64,000 nucleotides of DNA, taken from contig CM034298.1 of assembly GCA_019925795.1 (NCBI GenBank), forward strand, positions 23,799,556-23,863,555, in the 5' to 3' direction. Positions within the stretch are counted from its first letter, which is position 1; each line of letters begins with the position of its first letter. Positions 11,636-24,020 of this stretch are shown piece by piece. Position numbers and translations under genes: made by a program. Under the pieces are notes generated by a model that saw only the letters and a program-made list of their open reading frames with translations, made no database searches and was not told the origin of the DNA. The DNA comes from Dendrobium chrysotoxum. Taxonomy: Eukaryota; Streptophyta; Magnoliopsida; Asparagales; Orchidaceae.

Positions 11636-12483
11636 GTGAAATGCAAAAGCAATATGATTATTGTACGTATTTGTGAAAATCATAAGTTTGTTGTGACTGA
11701 CGAATGTCCTCAAACACTTGCTACCAATGCTTCTCGTACTATACAAGATGCTTATGATAAATGGATTGAATTAACTAGTAAAGCACTATGTTATCTCCTT
11801 AGAAGCTTGTCTGACATGCTAGGATTTCAACATGAAAACATAATGACTATATATGGGATTATGGAATCTCTCCAATGCATATTTGGGTGACCTTCCAAAA
11901 AGCTCTCCATGAAGCTATCAAAGCAGTTATAAATTCCAAAATGAAGGTGAATGTCTCAATTTGAGAATATATTCTAAAAATGATAAATAATATTCATGTA
12001 GTTGAGATTAATGGGGTAATTATTGATTAGGAAACTCAAGTGGGGATGATTTTAGAAATTGTATCCTCAAGATTTTTGTAATTTAAGAGTATTTAATTTA
12101 TCAGCCGTATGAAGTATAACCTTATTGAATTAATAAATGAGCTTCAAACTTTTTAATCCATTTCAAAAGAGAAATAATCATAATCAAATGTTGTTGAAGC
12201 TTATCTTTCTTCTAGCCAAAAGAATCATAAGAGGAAGAAGAAATCTAAAATTATTAAATTCCTAAAAGGAGGCAAATGCATCAAGAATAAAGTAATAAAA
12301 ATAACAAATGCTCCAAAAAGGATCCCAAAGGAAAATATTTTCAATGTGGGATCGAAGGGCATTGTAAATACAATTGCACTAAGTATTTAGTGGAGCTAAA
12401 TGAAAAGAAGAAGGAAAAGAAAGGTAAATTTGATTTACTTGTTCTAGAAACATGTTTAGTTGAAAATGATGTGTCATCCTAGA
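11636..12483 (+). pseudogene. Copia A gag, broken
   Basis: The 84-codon opening contains CPQTLATNASRTIQDAYDKW followed by SLSDMLGFQHENIMT and MESLQCIFG, the UBN2-type gag pattern of plant copia elements. Later pieces read as diverged gag, and a nucleic-acid-binding knuckle remnant is seen at about 12340-12382 (FQC...GHCKYNC), where the first cysteine of C-x2-C is replaced by tyrosine. A KYLVEL..KKK tail leads to the protease region. Gag forms the virus-like particle. Numerous stops show that it is dead. Confidence 0.75.
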
Positions 12484-14586
12484 TAGTTGATTCAGGTGCA
12501 ACTAATCATGTCTATCCTTCATTGTAGAGGCTTAGTTCTTGGAGGAGGCTTGTTAAGGGGGAGCATGTCATGAGAGTGGGGATAGGAAGTACGGTATCAA
12601 CTCAAGCCATGGGAGTCATTTGGCTTGAATTTGAAAATAAATTTCTATTATTGAATAATATTTATTTTATTTTAGGATTTTCTAGAAAGAGTATATCTAT
12701 TTTTAAGTTGTGAATAATGTTTTGGACTATCTATTTATAATAATGAGATTGCTATTTCTAAGAATGAATTGAAAATTTGTTCTACAATAAGGGAAAATGG
12801 ATTTTTGATGTTAAAGCCCACTGAAAATACAATGCTAAATACTAAAATGCTTAAAGAAGAAAAATTTAAACAGAAAGGGAAAAGTATTTCATATGAAGAT
12901 AATGCATATCTAGCTTGTTCATATCAACTTAAATATGATTGGAAGACTAGTAAAGGGTTATCCTTTAAGAGAGCTAATTGTCTAAACTCTACCAGTTTGT
13001 AAATTTTCTTCGGAAGGAAAAATGGCCAAGAGACCTTACTAAGAGAAAAATGAAAGGGCAAAAGAAACCCTCAAACTTGTACATTAAAATGTTTGTGGTC
13101 CATTAAATAAACAAGTAAGTGGTGGTTATAAATATTTTAATAGATGATTATTCTAGATATGATTAGGTTTATTTAATGATAAAAAAAATGAAACTTAAGG
13201 AAAGTTTAAAGAATTTCAAGCTAAAGTAGAAAAGAAATTAAACAAGTCATTCAGGATGCTCCAATCAAATCATGAGGTGAGTATTTAGATATAAAATTCA
13301 GTGATTATATAATTGAAAATGGAATTGTATCAAAACACACTACACTTGCAACTCCATAACAAAATAGTGTTTTAGAAAGAAGAAACCAAACATTGCTCGA
13401 TATGGTTAGGTCTATATTGAATTACTCATCCTTACAAAATTCATTTTAGGGATATGCGATATAAATTACAATGTATTTTTTGAACATAGTGCCTTCAAAA
13501 AAAGTTCCTAAGACACCATTAGAGTTATAGAGTTGGCATAAACTTGGCTAATGAAACATAAATATATGTGGCTGTCCAACACATGTATTTAAGGCAAAAA
13601 TTTATAAATCAAAATCAAGTTCTTAAGTATGTATATTTATTGGATATTCTAAAGGTACAAGAGGAGGTTTATTTTATAGTCCTCAAGAAAAGAAACTATT
13701 TTTATTGATAATGCATTGACATATAAACAATCATTAGAGTATGATAATAAAAAGAAATGGCTGGAAACCATGAAACTTAAAAAATATTCATTGCATTTCA
13801 GTTCTGTTTGGGAACTTTTGGACCTTCCTATTGAGGTAAGACCTATGGGATGCAAATTGATCTATAAGAAAAAAATGGTGTTGATGGAAAAGTTGAGACT
13901 TTCAAAGCCAGGCAAGTTGTAAAGGGCTACACCCAAATGGAGGGAATTAGCCTGTTGCCATGCTTAAGTCCATACATATAATTTTATCCATTGCCATATA
14001 TTATGACTATGAGATTTGGCAAATGAATGTCAAGACAGCTTTTTTGAATGACTATCTAGAAGAAAACATTTATATGCAACAACCAGAGGGTTTCATAATA
14101 AAAGGTCAAGAGAAAAAAGTTTATAAACTGTAAAGATCAATATATGGTTTTAAGTAAGTTTCAAGGTCTTGTAATATACGATTTAATGAAGCAATTAAAT
14201 CTTATGAATTGGATCCAAGCGTGAATGAACCTTTCTTTAATAAGTATTAAGATGGTGGTGTTATTAATTCTTTACAAAGATGATATTTTACTTATTGAGA
14301 ATAATACTGAATTATTTTTTAATGTAAGGAAATGGCTTGATAAATAATTCTGATGAAAGATTTGAGAGAGGCAAGTTTTTTACTTGGGATAAAGTTAATA
14401 AGTGATCGTAAGAATAAAATGTTAGCACCTTCCCAAACATCCTATATAGAGAAGATTTTTATAAGAATTGGGACTCCAAGAAAAGTAATCTGCCATCATG
14501 TCATAGAGTTTATCATTCTAAAATGTAGTGTCCTAGAACATAAAAAGAGAAAGAAGATATGTAATAGGTTTCTTATGTATCAGTAG
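12484..14586 (+). pseudogene. Copia A pol (protease, integrase, RT N-terminal part), broken
   Basis: Protease: VDSGATNHV with the DSG at 12489-12497. Integrase: a DDYSRY-like piece near 13140 and NGIVSKHTTLATP...QNSVLERRNQTLLDMVRS near 13320-13415, in which the catalytic Glu of the ERRN block is kept. RT: FKARQVVKGYTQ (about 13900-13935), MNVKTAFLND-like and an LLILYKDDILLI piece (YxDD changed to YKDD, about 14265-14300), then the LGIKLISDRKNKMLAPSQTSYIEKI segment (about 14385-14455, given here in part). Frames alternate and stops are common. The reading stops at copia B. Confidence 0.75.
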
Positions 14587-15888
14587 TGAAAGTTCATGAA
14601 AGTTGTTAAACCTCTAAGGACTAGCCCGAGGCTAAAATCCCCCTTTTTAAAGCTTTTTAAAATATCTAAAAATATCAATTTTATCCCTTGATGCGGATGC
14701 AAATTAATTTCATAATAACAACAAAATCAGAGTTTTCAACCACACATAAAAAATAGAAAAGTATAGAATTTAAAATGCTAAAAAAGAAAAGACGAATATA
14801 CAAAATTTTATAGTTGTTCGTCAAATCTGACCTACGTCCACTCCCTAGAGGCCTCCACTCCAGGTATTGCACTAAACCTTTTACTGACTCTCCTTTATCC
14901 CCCATAGCTAGGTGGAGAAGCCCTTACAAAATCTCTTCCACCAACCCGATGTTGTAGAGTACCTTAAATCTTTTTCACCCTCGTGGTGAAGGCAGAGAAC
15001 TTAAAATCCTTTTTCTCCCTCCTGAAAATGGTAGAGAACCAAGAATCCTTTTACTCGCTCTTAGAGTTGGTAGAGAACCACAATCTAGTGGTGAAGAATG
15101 TCTCCCCGGAGACACCCAAGAAACAAAGAAGAGACCTGAGAAGATTGAAAGAAACATTGTTGGGAGTAACCTTATGAAGCTCTCATAACTCCCCCATACA
15201 AGAACTCTCCCTCTCTTCTCTCCCAATGCTCTCCTCAACTCTCTCTCTCTAAGCTCCCTCTCAAGCAACTCAACAGCAAAAGATTTCTTGTAAGAAAAGG
15301 TAGGAGTTTAAATAGAGAGCCTCCAAAGAAACCATAAATTTTAATTTACCATCAAAGATCATCATGTACAATCATCAGATTATCTTATACAATTAGTACA
15401 AAATAGCACTACCAGACAGTACAAACTATATTGGTTTGTATGATCCGTTTAAGAGATTATACTGATCATCCCGTCCGATCCTGCGATCATCCCTTATGAT
15501 TAGTTCAAGAGACTATATTGATCGTCCAGTATGGCAAGCGATGATGGGCGATGATTAAATATCATCCCATGCATTTTTTGAGTCATATAGTATGATTGTC
15601 CTATATGATGTGAGTAAGCAATTAAATTATAATTAGCTCCTAATCATAGGATCAATTTAGGCATGATTATCATAAATCATCCAGTATGATGTATATCGTA
15701 TGGTACGATTAGAGTAAAATTTGAATATTAAAAAATTACATAAATTATGATTAGTGGCTGAATATTATGATTATACCTGATCATTATGCATGATTAGGAT
15801 CATCTAGTATAATTAGTTTAATTAATCTTAATTAACAAAGGGTTCCCTAATTAAGGTTTTTTGGTTAATTGATCATCCAATATGATAT
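14587..15888 (-). repeat. Copia B 3' LTR, first part (U5, R, part of U3)
   Basis: It begins TGAAAGTTCATGAAAG, equivalent to TGAAATTTTATGAAGG at 28803. Conserved blocks include the tract with CTACGTCCACTCCCTAGAGG (14831-14850) and AGGTGGAGAAGCCCTTACAA. A ~55-bp G-rich stretch present in the other LTR (28850-28905) is missing here. A TATA-like TTTAAATAG lies at 15307-15315. Palindromic units start at about 15355 and continue to the LINE-b insertion. Confidence 0.9.
15307..15315 (-). promoter_or_regulatory. TATA-like box, copia B 3' LTR
   Basis: CTATTTAAA on the minus strand, identical in kind and relative position to the one at 29577-29585 in the 5' LTR. It lies downstream (in transcription sense) of the palindrome array. 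Confidence 0.55.
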
Positions 15889-15899
15889 CAATTGGTGGA

Positions 15900-18800
15900 A
15901 TCACAATATTTTTAAAAATATTTTCACCAATATTTTGAATGCTGAAGATAAAGTGAATTCTATTGAGCTTAACTGTCAATTGGTTCCTTCTTATGAGATT
16001 TTCAGGTTGCTTAGGGATGCTAAAGACTGTCTCTTTAAATTATAAGCTCAGGAGGAAGCCTTTTGAAAACAAAAAAGTTGTTGCGAAGCATCTTGTTGAA
16101 GGTGATAATAACACCAAATATTTTTATGCCTTGGTTAAGAGAAAATGTGCCAAAAACTCCATTAATAAAATCAATCGTGATGATGGTTCTGTTACTGAGG
16201 ATGTTATAAAAATGCTAATTTGGCGATCCAGCATTTTCAAAATCGCCTCAATAAGGATTTTAATCCTAGCCATATTAATAACCCCTCTATTATCCCTAAT
16301 ATCATCTCTCAAGATGATAATGACTTTCTCTCTAAACCCCCTTCTTTAGAGGAAATTAAAGAGATTGTTCATAGCATGAATGGTGACTCTGTGGCTAGGC
16401 CGGATGGTTTTACCACTAAGTTTTTCTAGAAATCTTGGCATATAATTAGTACTGATCTTTATTCTACGGTTATGGATTTTTTTACTAGTAATATTATGCC
16501 TAAAATTTTTACCTCTACTTCTATTATTCTCATCCCCAAAAGCAATTCTGTTAGTAATTGGAACTATTTTAGACCTATTAGTCTTTGCACCTTTTTAGTA
16601 AGTTGATTTCTAAAATTTTATGAGTCATTTAACTTCTATTATTCCTAAAATTATCTCTCCATATCAAATGGGTTTTGTTAAGGGGCGGGCTATTGCTGAT
16701 AATATTCTTCTAGCCCAAACATTTTGTTATGACTTGGATGTTAAGGTTATACGTGGAAACATTTTCTTGAAACTTGATATTTCTAAGGCTTATGACATTA
16801 TTGATTGGAAATTTCTTTACAATATTATGTATTTATTTTATTTTAATTCATTTTTTATTAGTCTTATCAGAAACTACATTGAAGGATCCAATTTTTCTAT
16901 TGTTGTTAATGGAAAAAGCTCTGGTTATTTTAAATCCTCTATTGGTTTAAGATAAGGTGATCCTATCTCCCCTGCCCTTTTTGTTATTGCTGATGAGTAT
17001 TTATCTAGAGGCCTTGCTAACCTCTTTGACAATCACCCTAATCTCTACTTTAGAGCCTTGGGTGGTTTTCCTATTTCTTTTTTATGTTTTGCCAATGATT
17101 TTATTGTCTATACAAATGCTTCTTTAAATAGGATTAATAGACTTTTGGCTTTCAATTATAAGTTTGAGATAGTTAGTGGTCCTTCTTTGAACAAGTATAA
17201 GTGTTGTTTTATTGCTTCTAACAAAGTCCCAATGACTGGGTTGTGGTTATCAAAAACCTCACTTGTTTTATGCATGCTCATTTTCCTCTTAAGTACCTTC
17301 GGGTTCCTCTTTTTAAAGGTTGTAAGAAAACTTTTCTTTTTTATGATTTGGTTACTTTGGTGTAGAACAAGCTTTTGTCCTGGGATTCTAATTTTTTAAA
17401 TTTTGGGGGTCGGCTTGTTCTTATCAAGAGTGTCCTCTGCTCTCTCCTTGTTAATATCTTTCAAACCTTTCAACCTACTCATACGGTTTGCAACAGAATT
17501 GATAAACTTTTTAATAATTTTTTTTGGAAAGGGGCTAGTAACAATTCTAAAATTATCAGGTCTTCTTGGTACAAGTGTTGGGGTCTGTTGGATGAGGGTG
17601 CTTTGGGGTGCAAGAGTGTGTTTGATTTGGCCTATGCTTTTCTTTCAAGTTATGGTACACCCTTCATGCTAAAGTGAGCCTTTGGGCTAAGTTTATGGTT
17701 GCTAAGTATTGTGTGGGTAAGCACCCTACTATTTGCTTTTTTAACAAAGGTGACTCTAAAAATTGGCAAAGACTTTGCAAGGTTAAATGGTTTGCGGAGC
17801 CCCACCTCTGTTGGGGCCTAGGTAGTGGGAACATTTTCTTTTGGCAAGATCACTGGTTAGGTGCTCATTCTATTGACTCCATTACTAATACCTCTTCCAA
17901 TGTGGTGGTTAAGGTGAACTATTTCATTACTAATAATTATTGGGATTATGATAAACTTACTAATGTGATTCCTAACTCTATAATCCAACAAATCTTGAAC
18001 CTTTCCCTGAACACTGATGCAATTGATTTATTATTATGCAATTTGTCCAAGGATGGGGTTTTTAGATTAAAGGATGCTTGGCATGCTTTTAGAGCCAAGA
18101 ATGATGTTTCAAATATCTTTTCTTTGCTTTAGAATAAAAGCACTCCTTGCATTGTGGCTATTTTCATATGGAGAATTTTACATAAGTTCATTCCTACTTA
18201 GGATAACTTAATTAAAAGAGGCTTTATTTTGTCGTCCAAATGCCAATGCTGTTATTATGTGGAGAATATGCATCATGTTTTTCTTTCTGGTCCCTTAGCT
18301 ATTGAAACTTGGATTTACTTTGATAATATATTCAAATTAAATTATTTTAATGCTACATTGTTTATTAATTATTTGCTTAATTCTTGGTTTATCAAGTCTA
18401 AAGGCCATATCAGAAATGTTATTCCTTCTCTCATTTTATGATTTTTATGGTTGTATAGAAATAATTCCATCTTTAATGTATTGGTATGAACCATCATAGA
18501 ATTATTAAAAATGTGAAAGACAAGGTTTAGAGCCTTTTTTCTATTAATCTTCTATGCATTAAGAACTTTAAGAATTATTATTGTGTGGTGTCTGATTTAG
18601 GTCTCAAGCTGGAGGATGAGTACCCTCCATCAAAACCTAGGTTTGTTTACTGGATCAAACCCCCTTACAACTCGTATAAGTTGAATGTGGATGGTGCTGT
18701 TAAAGGTTCCACCTCAGGGTGTGTTGGGATTATCAGGGACAGTAATGGGAGTTTTGTTAAGGCTTTTGCTGGTCCCTTACAAAACTGTGATGTGAATTTT

Positions 18801-19150
18801 GCTGTCCCCTTGGCCATTCTTTATGGGATTAGATTATGCATTTCTCTTAATATTTTTAATATTGGGATTGAAGTTGATTCTACTTGTAGTTTCCAATGTT
18901 GAAATATTGTTGATGATTCTGTGTGTAATCTTGCTCTATTTTATCTTGTCAGGGATATTTAGTAGTTATTAATTTTTATTAACTATTCCTTCCCTCATGT
19001 GTATAGGGAGGGAAATGCTTGTGTTGAGTGGCTGGCTAATTTGGCGTGTGATTTGAAATGCTTCACGGATATTTCTGCTCCTAACTTACCTGTCCCATTA
19101 ATAGGGCTTTTAAGATTGAATAAAATTGGCCTCCCCTATGTTAGAATTTA
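15900..19150 (+). pseudogene. LINE-b ORF2 (RT, zinc-binding RVT, RNase H), truncated and broken
   Basis: The order of domains is: pre-RT linker with EGDNNTKYFYALVKRK (about 16099-16146); RT with RPISLC (near 16572), ISPYQMGFVKGRAIADNILL (about 16650-16709), LKLDISKAYDIIDWKFL, and the active-site block, here FAND (17088-17099) rather than FADD; a linker with WGLGSGNIFFWQDHW (about 17812-17856); a zf-RVT-like block (about 18150-18330); and RNase H with LNVDGAVKGSTSGCVGIIRD (about 18682-18741). In-frame stops and shifts recur, for example before GDPISPALF. The Asp-to-Asn change would remove one RT metal ligand. Confidence 0.85.
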
Positions 19151-20467
19151 ATGTGGTTTGGTGGCGTTCTACACCTTATTTGGTTTGCTAGAGGTTGTGC
19201 CTGTTGTGTCATGTCCCTTCGCTGCTTTGTTTTTATTTGGGTGGCTACAGTTTGTGCTGCTCGGTGTGCCGCAGTATGGTTGCTATTGGGGTTTTGCTGG
19301 TGGGCTTTTTCTGGAGCCTTTCTATCTCTATTTTTTGCTAGGCTTTGTGGCTATAGTTTCTTTAGCCTTGGCGTCCATGTGTTTGGGGGTCATGTTGTTT
19401 TCTTGGTTTTATGCTTTGTTGTTGGGCAGTGTAGTCTAGATCTTTTGAGCTATGGTATTTATGCTGTTGGGGTTTGCCACTTGGGGGTTTTTGTTACTAT
19501 CAACTATATTTTTTTGTTTGGTAATTTCCTTTTGTGCTGCTTGGGTTTGGTTTTCTACTAGTGGATGTTTCCTGGGGCTTCTTTATTTCTGTTTTGCTAG
19601 GTGTGGTGGCCTTAATTGCTGTAGTTATGGCCTCCATGTGTTTGGGGGTCTTGTTTATTCCTTGGTTGGGTATTTTGCAATTTGAATATTTTTTTTGGTT
19701 CTTTGGATCAGTATTATCCTTGCTAGTGAGGTGGGTTTTTATCTTGATTGCCAGTTGGGGCATTCTTTAACTGTATATTGGCCTTCTATGTTTTTTCTCT
19801 GGCTTGGCCTCCTGTACTGTATTGCTGGGTTGCTGTGGTATACTTACTGCTTTACTTATCATATTATTATCTGGCTGCTCTTGAATTGGGTGGGGAGCAT
19901 GTGGTGCAGGTTTTGTCTTGATGATTGGGTCTTCTATCCCATGTTGAGGATTAACTAGTAAATTACTCCGTTCATTCTATCCAGTGATTATGCCATTACG
20001 GTTGTTTTGGATGCTGGTTATTATCCTCGCTGGTTAGTGGATAATTTTATGATTTTTGGTAATACTTGGTTGTGGTTTTTTAAAATTTTTTTGGCAGATA
20101 ACTACTGGGATTATCTTCTTACTAGCCTTTGGTTTTATTCATGCTATTTTTATCTTGGGAATCACCTTTCCTTGCAGAATTTTCTTAGTCGAGGTGTTCG
20201 TTGTGGTGTCATTCTGGAAGGGAAGCTAGATCTAGTTGCAATTTTTTGGTTCATTCCTACTTTTTGGGTGCTCATCCTCGTGCACCGTAGAATATACCTA
20301 GGATTTTTTGTACTTTTACTTAGCAAGGACCTCGAGCTCTTAGGTTTTCCTAGATTTCTTTTAGTAGCTCTTTTAAGCATTAGTGAGCTTGAGGTCCCTT
20401 TAAGGACTATGTAATCTTTTCCCTGAATTAACGCATAGGCCCCTCTGTGGGTTTCCCTTAAAAAAAT
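19151..20467 (+). other. LINE-b 3' UTR with internal direct repeat
   Basis: A T- and G-rich stretch gives overlapping hydrophobic open frames in all three plus frames, which is a composition effect. CCATGTGTTTGGGGGTC occurs at about 19374-19390 and again at about 19632-19648, each preceded by similar TTTTGCTAGG and TGGCC-type blocks, so a ~258-bp unit was duplicated. It ends with a short A run at 20459-20466. Confidence 0.65.
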
Positions 20468-20822
20468 TATCCAGTATGATATAAATCATATTGTATGATT
20501 AGTTCAAAAATAGAAAATTTTCTAACTCACCAACTCACTCCCTTGAGTGTATATATGGGAGGTTACTCTGCTTAGTATCCACCATGTATATGACTTGACT
20601 ACAGAAAGGTAAAAGTACATTAAAGTTTGAGATTACAAATAGACTCAACCCTAGTCTACCCAATCTTGAGCTGATTGATGTTGCAAGTGAACGGTGGACC
20701 TGAAATATTAGTGAGCAGGGCAAAACAGATATATAGCAAACCTATTGATAGGAGATAGCAGTAAGGAAATAATAATTTTGGTTATCACCAAAGTCACAAT
20801 ATTTGAGTCTAGATTTGCCACA
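20468..20822 (-). repeat. Copia B 3' LTR, second part (outer U3)
   Basis: It continues the LTR after LINE-b. Blocks such as CTCAACCCTAGTCTACCCAA and TTGAGCTGATTGATGTTGCA match 30310-30365 in the 5' LTR. It ends ...GATTTGCCACA at 20822, so on the minus strand the LTR opens TGTGGCAAATC. Confidence 0.9.
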
Positions 20823-20823
20823 A

Positions 20824-21076
20824 TCTATCCTTTTTTGATGATGCAAATATTGTTGTTTAAAAATAGTCAAATTCTTTACTATTCTCTAATCTCCCCCTTA
20901 GAAGGTGAATTTTTGCAAGTAAGGATAGTAATTTTTTTTGTTTTAATTTAAATTTTTTTTAATATGAAATAAATACAAGAAATAATTAGCAAAAATAAAC
21001 ATAAGCAAAGTAGTAAACTAGCTTCATTTAAATAAGGGTGAAAATAATTGAATAATAAATTACTACTCCCGCTTTT
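20824..21076 (-). promoter_or_regulatory. Polypurine tract and two further purine tracts, copia B
   Basis: On the minus strand AAAAAAGGATAGA (20824-20836) abuts the 3' LTR and is the primary plus-strand primer site. Further PPT-like tracts are TAAGGGGGAGA (20890-20900) and AAAAGCGGGAGT (21065-21076). Multiple polypurine tracts upstream of the 3' LTR have been described for Sireviruses. Confidence 0.6.
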
Positions 21077-21179
21077 GACATCACAGAAAGGAGGTAACAA
21101 CTAAAAAGCAAAAGACATAAAGGAGAAAAGAAACACACATACATCATAAAGTACAGAAGTAAGGAACAATGCAAACACA

Positions 21180-22340
21180 TGAACAAAAGCACTGAACAAA
21201 CTAGTAAAAGGAAGAATCCTGATTAAGTGGAGGTGGTGGTTGGAAGAAGCAGTGGATGGAAGCAAATTGATCCCCAAACTAAGCCATATCATTGTCATGC
21301 TATTGCTGCTACTGTGCTGCGTAGCTTTCAAAATGAGACAGATCATTTGCATGCTATTCTTGCTACTTAGCTACGTAGTTTTCAAGTCTAGCCTCCCACA
21401 TATCAAACCTCTCAACCAGCTGATCAATCTGAGACTGCTGGTGAATGGTGGCAGGTGCAGGAATAGGTCCTCCCTCCTTTTCAATCGGCTATTCATACAT
21501 AATGTTATGATGAGTACTGTGAAGGATGTGGAATGAGATATTGGAATAGAATACAAGCAGGTGATCAGGTGGAGAAGGATATTGAAGATAGTATTTGGAC
21601 TCTAGGATGAAGGAAATTATTTATCCTATGGCAAGGTTAGGCATTCTTTTTTGGTGAGGATCTCGAATGCAGGTTAGGTTTTCAATATAGTGAATGATAA
21701 GATCAGTTGTAATAAAGTCAATGTTAGCCATGATTTAGTAGGTGACAAGTGAGAGAATAGGGGTAATGTTAATCTAATCCCCAACTTTAGGAATGATTGA
21801 GTTACGAAGGATGTGTTGAATGATTTGGGTATCCTGTACTAAGGTGGCAACTTGGGCCACATGATAGTTAACATTGGTTTCCCTAAGAATGGTGTTTGTA
21901 GGGGTCCAATTATAGTCAGGACATGAGTCAAAAATGTGAATTTTATGTCCAGTAGGGAAAAGGTGAAGAAATTTATAAAAGTCTTGGTAAGTGATTTCTA
22001 TATGCCTTTTATAAACATAAGATTATAGGGCAGTAACCTCATTATTAATTTGAAGGCTTGCAAAAAATTTGAATAGAAGTTCAGAGTTGAATGGAAAGGC
22101 AAGGGTGAGGATGAAACCAAGAATTGTGTGAGCAAAATGATCGAGTACCTGAAAGTTTAGAATATCTTGATTGATAATTTTGGACGAGGTAATTCTAGCA
22201 ATTTTATAATGATTATAAGCCACTTCATCAGCTTCCTTAGTAAATCTAGGATCAATAGTGCACCTAGAGGAACTACCCGCAAGTTCTCGGGAATGTTTTC
22301 CAACAGCATTTCAAGGAATGAGACTGCAAGAGGAAAGCAT
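21180..22340 (-). pseudogene. Copia B third ORF ('putative plant transposon protein'-like), broken
   Basis: On the minus strand the ATG at 22340 lies 47-58 bp after a TATA-like sequence. Conserved segments are ILTLAFPFNSELLFKFFASL (about 22062-22121), SYVYKRHIEITYQDF, IIQHILRNSIIPKVGD, LSLVTY.IMANIDF and the C-terminal EARLENYVAK (about 21356-21385). The same order appears in copies C and E. The domain resembles the 'putative plant transposon protein' family, and the position between pol and the PPT is that of the Sirevirus env-like ORF. I see no signal peptide or obvious membrane anchor in the conserved part. Its function is unknown. Stops break it in at least four places. Confidence 0.65.
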
Positions 22341-22386
22341 AAGATGAGATGATTAAAATGGTGTGAAGAAAGTGAAGAAACTCATG

Positions 22387-22398
22387 TTTTTTATATAG
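22387..22398 (-). promoter_or_regulatory. TATA-like box before copia B third ORF
   Basis: CTATATAAAAAA on the minus strand, between the palindrome array (22430-22815) and the ORF start at 22340. Together with the equivalents at 40586-40594 (C) and 60678-60686 (E) it suggests an internal promoter. Confidence 0.5.
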
Positions 22399-22429
22399 AA
22401 ATTTCCATATTGTGGAGAACAATTGTGAG

Positions 22430-22815
22430 ATCGTATTAGATGATCATGTGCAATTAATTCATCCAGATTACTAGTAAAAAAAGGTGGTCATATTATATAG
22501 CATGATCAGACATCATACTGGATGATGAGAGAGAGAGAGCGTTCCTCCTAAGGAATCACCCTGTTTGATCGATGACTTATAAGATCATACAATACGAATA
22601 TATGGATCGTAAAGTATGATATATCATTAAAGATCGTACCAGCTGAATTCAATTCATCTAACAGTTCCTACCATGTGGGTCATACAATATGATGAAGAAA
22701 TCGTACAGTACAATCAACAATAATTGATCCATATTAACTATTGGATATGCTGTGATCAGAGATTTGATATTTTATACAGATCATACAATACGATATGAAT
22801 CATATTAAATGATGT
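22430..22815. repeat. Palindrome array upstream of copia B third ORF
   Basis: About eight 15-bp units with 7-bp arms round one base: ATCGTATTAGATGAT (22430-22444), ATCATACTGGATGAT (22512-22526), ATCATACAATACGAA (22584-22598), ATCGTAAAGTATGAT (22606-22620), ATCGTACAGTACAAT (22700-22714), ATCATACAATACGAT (22780-22794) and weaker ones. Arms are mostly of the TAC/GTA type, as in copia E. Confidence 0.75.
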
Positions 22816-24020
22816 GAACAAAAATTAGAAAAGTTATAGGATGGAATGTGATGATCAGGAAGGTTCGAAAACAAAATAAAATAAGAGTAAAATAAAATAA
22901 ATAAAAAACCAAGCCAAAAATAACCACAAAATAAATTTTTTTTAAAGAATCGATCAATAGTATCAAATGAAAATTTTTCATGATGACTAGATCAGTAAGA
23001 AATGGATTGATAATGCTAAATCTAGAAAGTTTAAAAAATTGAATTTTGTTAACCCTAACTTAGGCTACTTACAGGTTACAAGTCCTATTAAAACAAAATC
23101 TAATTTAGAAAATAAATTAGAGAAGAAATATGATCTTTTCAAACTTCTTTTCAGAAATATATCTAAGAGAATAACATTCCAAAGCGATGAACCAGAAATC
23201 ATAATTTTCAAATTCAAGTGTAGATGATATCAATTGGCACATAAATTTGCCTAAGATTTAAAGATTTGAAAGGAAGGGAAGCTAACTCATTGTGGGCTCA
23301 TTTTGTGCCTCTTTTATCCTTGTTTGGTGCACTTTGTGCATCTTTTGATTTTTGATACACTTTGTGCATCTTTCAAATTTTAGCGTTCATTGGCATCTTT
23401 TCAGCTTTTGGGCTCATTTTATGCCACTTCTTCACTTTTGTAAACTTTCTTCTTTTCTAAGTCTTTAAAAACTCTTAATTATAAGATTATCTTTTAAATA
23501 TGAAAGAAGAAGAACTCACTCTATTATATAAGGAAGAGTAAACTACAAACCAAAACCTGATCCATCTGATATAGACAAATAGCTTGATTATGGAAATTTG
23601 AAATAGATTAATTGATTTGCAAAATATTCAAATGAGATAGAGAGCTATAGGAAGTTGAAACAGATCACTCTTTCTTGTTTCAATTTTTAATTTTGAAATA
23701 GATTTTGATTCAAAAAGAAATGTCAACCTTAAAGGAGTTAGAGGAAGAGAGATAATCTCCAATTTTTTCCCTTAACTATTTTTAGCGGAGTTAAAAACTA
23801 CGGGCAAAAATATGTAAATTTTTCATTTAAAAAAGAGTTCAACTACTGAAGTAAGTAGTGATCAGATTCTTAAATTTTAAAAGAAATAAAAATACATGCA
23901 TAAAAAATCATAAAATACTCAAAAATAAAACAAACAAAATAAAACATAAAACATAAAAACACAAAAATATAAAAACATCAATCGGATTTTAGAATTTCAA
24001 ATCATCTAGTTTCAAACATG
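22816..24020 (-). other. Spacer between pol and third ORF of copia B
   Basis: AT-rich with no conserved domain. At about 23278-23440 it holds short repeats around CACTTTGTGCATCTTTT and GGGCTCATTTTGTGCC, which also occur at the same place in copia C (41478-41625). Confidence 0.5.

Larger units (their letters stand above)
9513..14586 (+). mobile_element. Copia A, left part: old Ty1/copia retrotransposon, 5' LTR, gag, most of pol
   Basis: The LTR at 9513-~11090 matches a second, truncated copy at 31036-31936 in the same orientation. Between them lie gag (from about 11636), a CCHC knuckle remnant, protease DSG, integrase and RT pieces. The coding sequence breaks off at 14586, where copia B begins, and resumes at 30500 in the next conserved RT/RNase H segment. 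Every frame carries many stops, so this is the oldest copia element in the window. Confidence 0.85.
15889..20467 (+). mobile_element. LINE-b: 5'-truncated plant L1-type LINE with RNase H domain
   Basis: It is inserted into the copia B 3' LTR. The LTR sequence around ATCCAATATGATAT (about 15875-15888) recurs as ATCCAGTATGATAT (20469-20482) just after a short A-rich tail (20459-20466), giving a target duplication of about 14 bp as in target-primed reverse transcription. The other LTR shows the uninterrupted site near 30149-30165. The element starts inside ORF2 upstream of the RT, so it is 5'-truncated, and has a ~1.3-kb T/G-rich 3' UTR. Confidence 0.88.

Noticed and set aside
19151..19958. Overlapping hydrophobic open frames resembling membrane proteins
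   Set aside because: All three plus frames are hydrophobic because the DNA is T/G-rich; the position is the 3' UTR of LINE-b.
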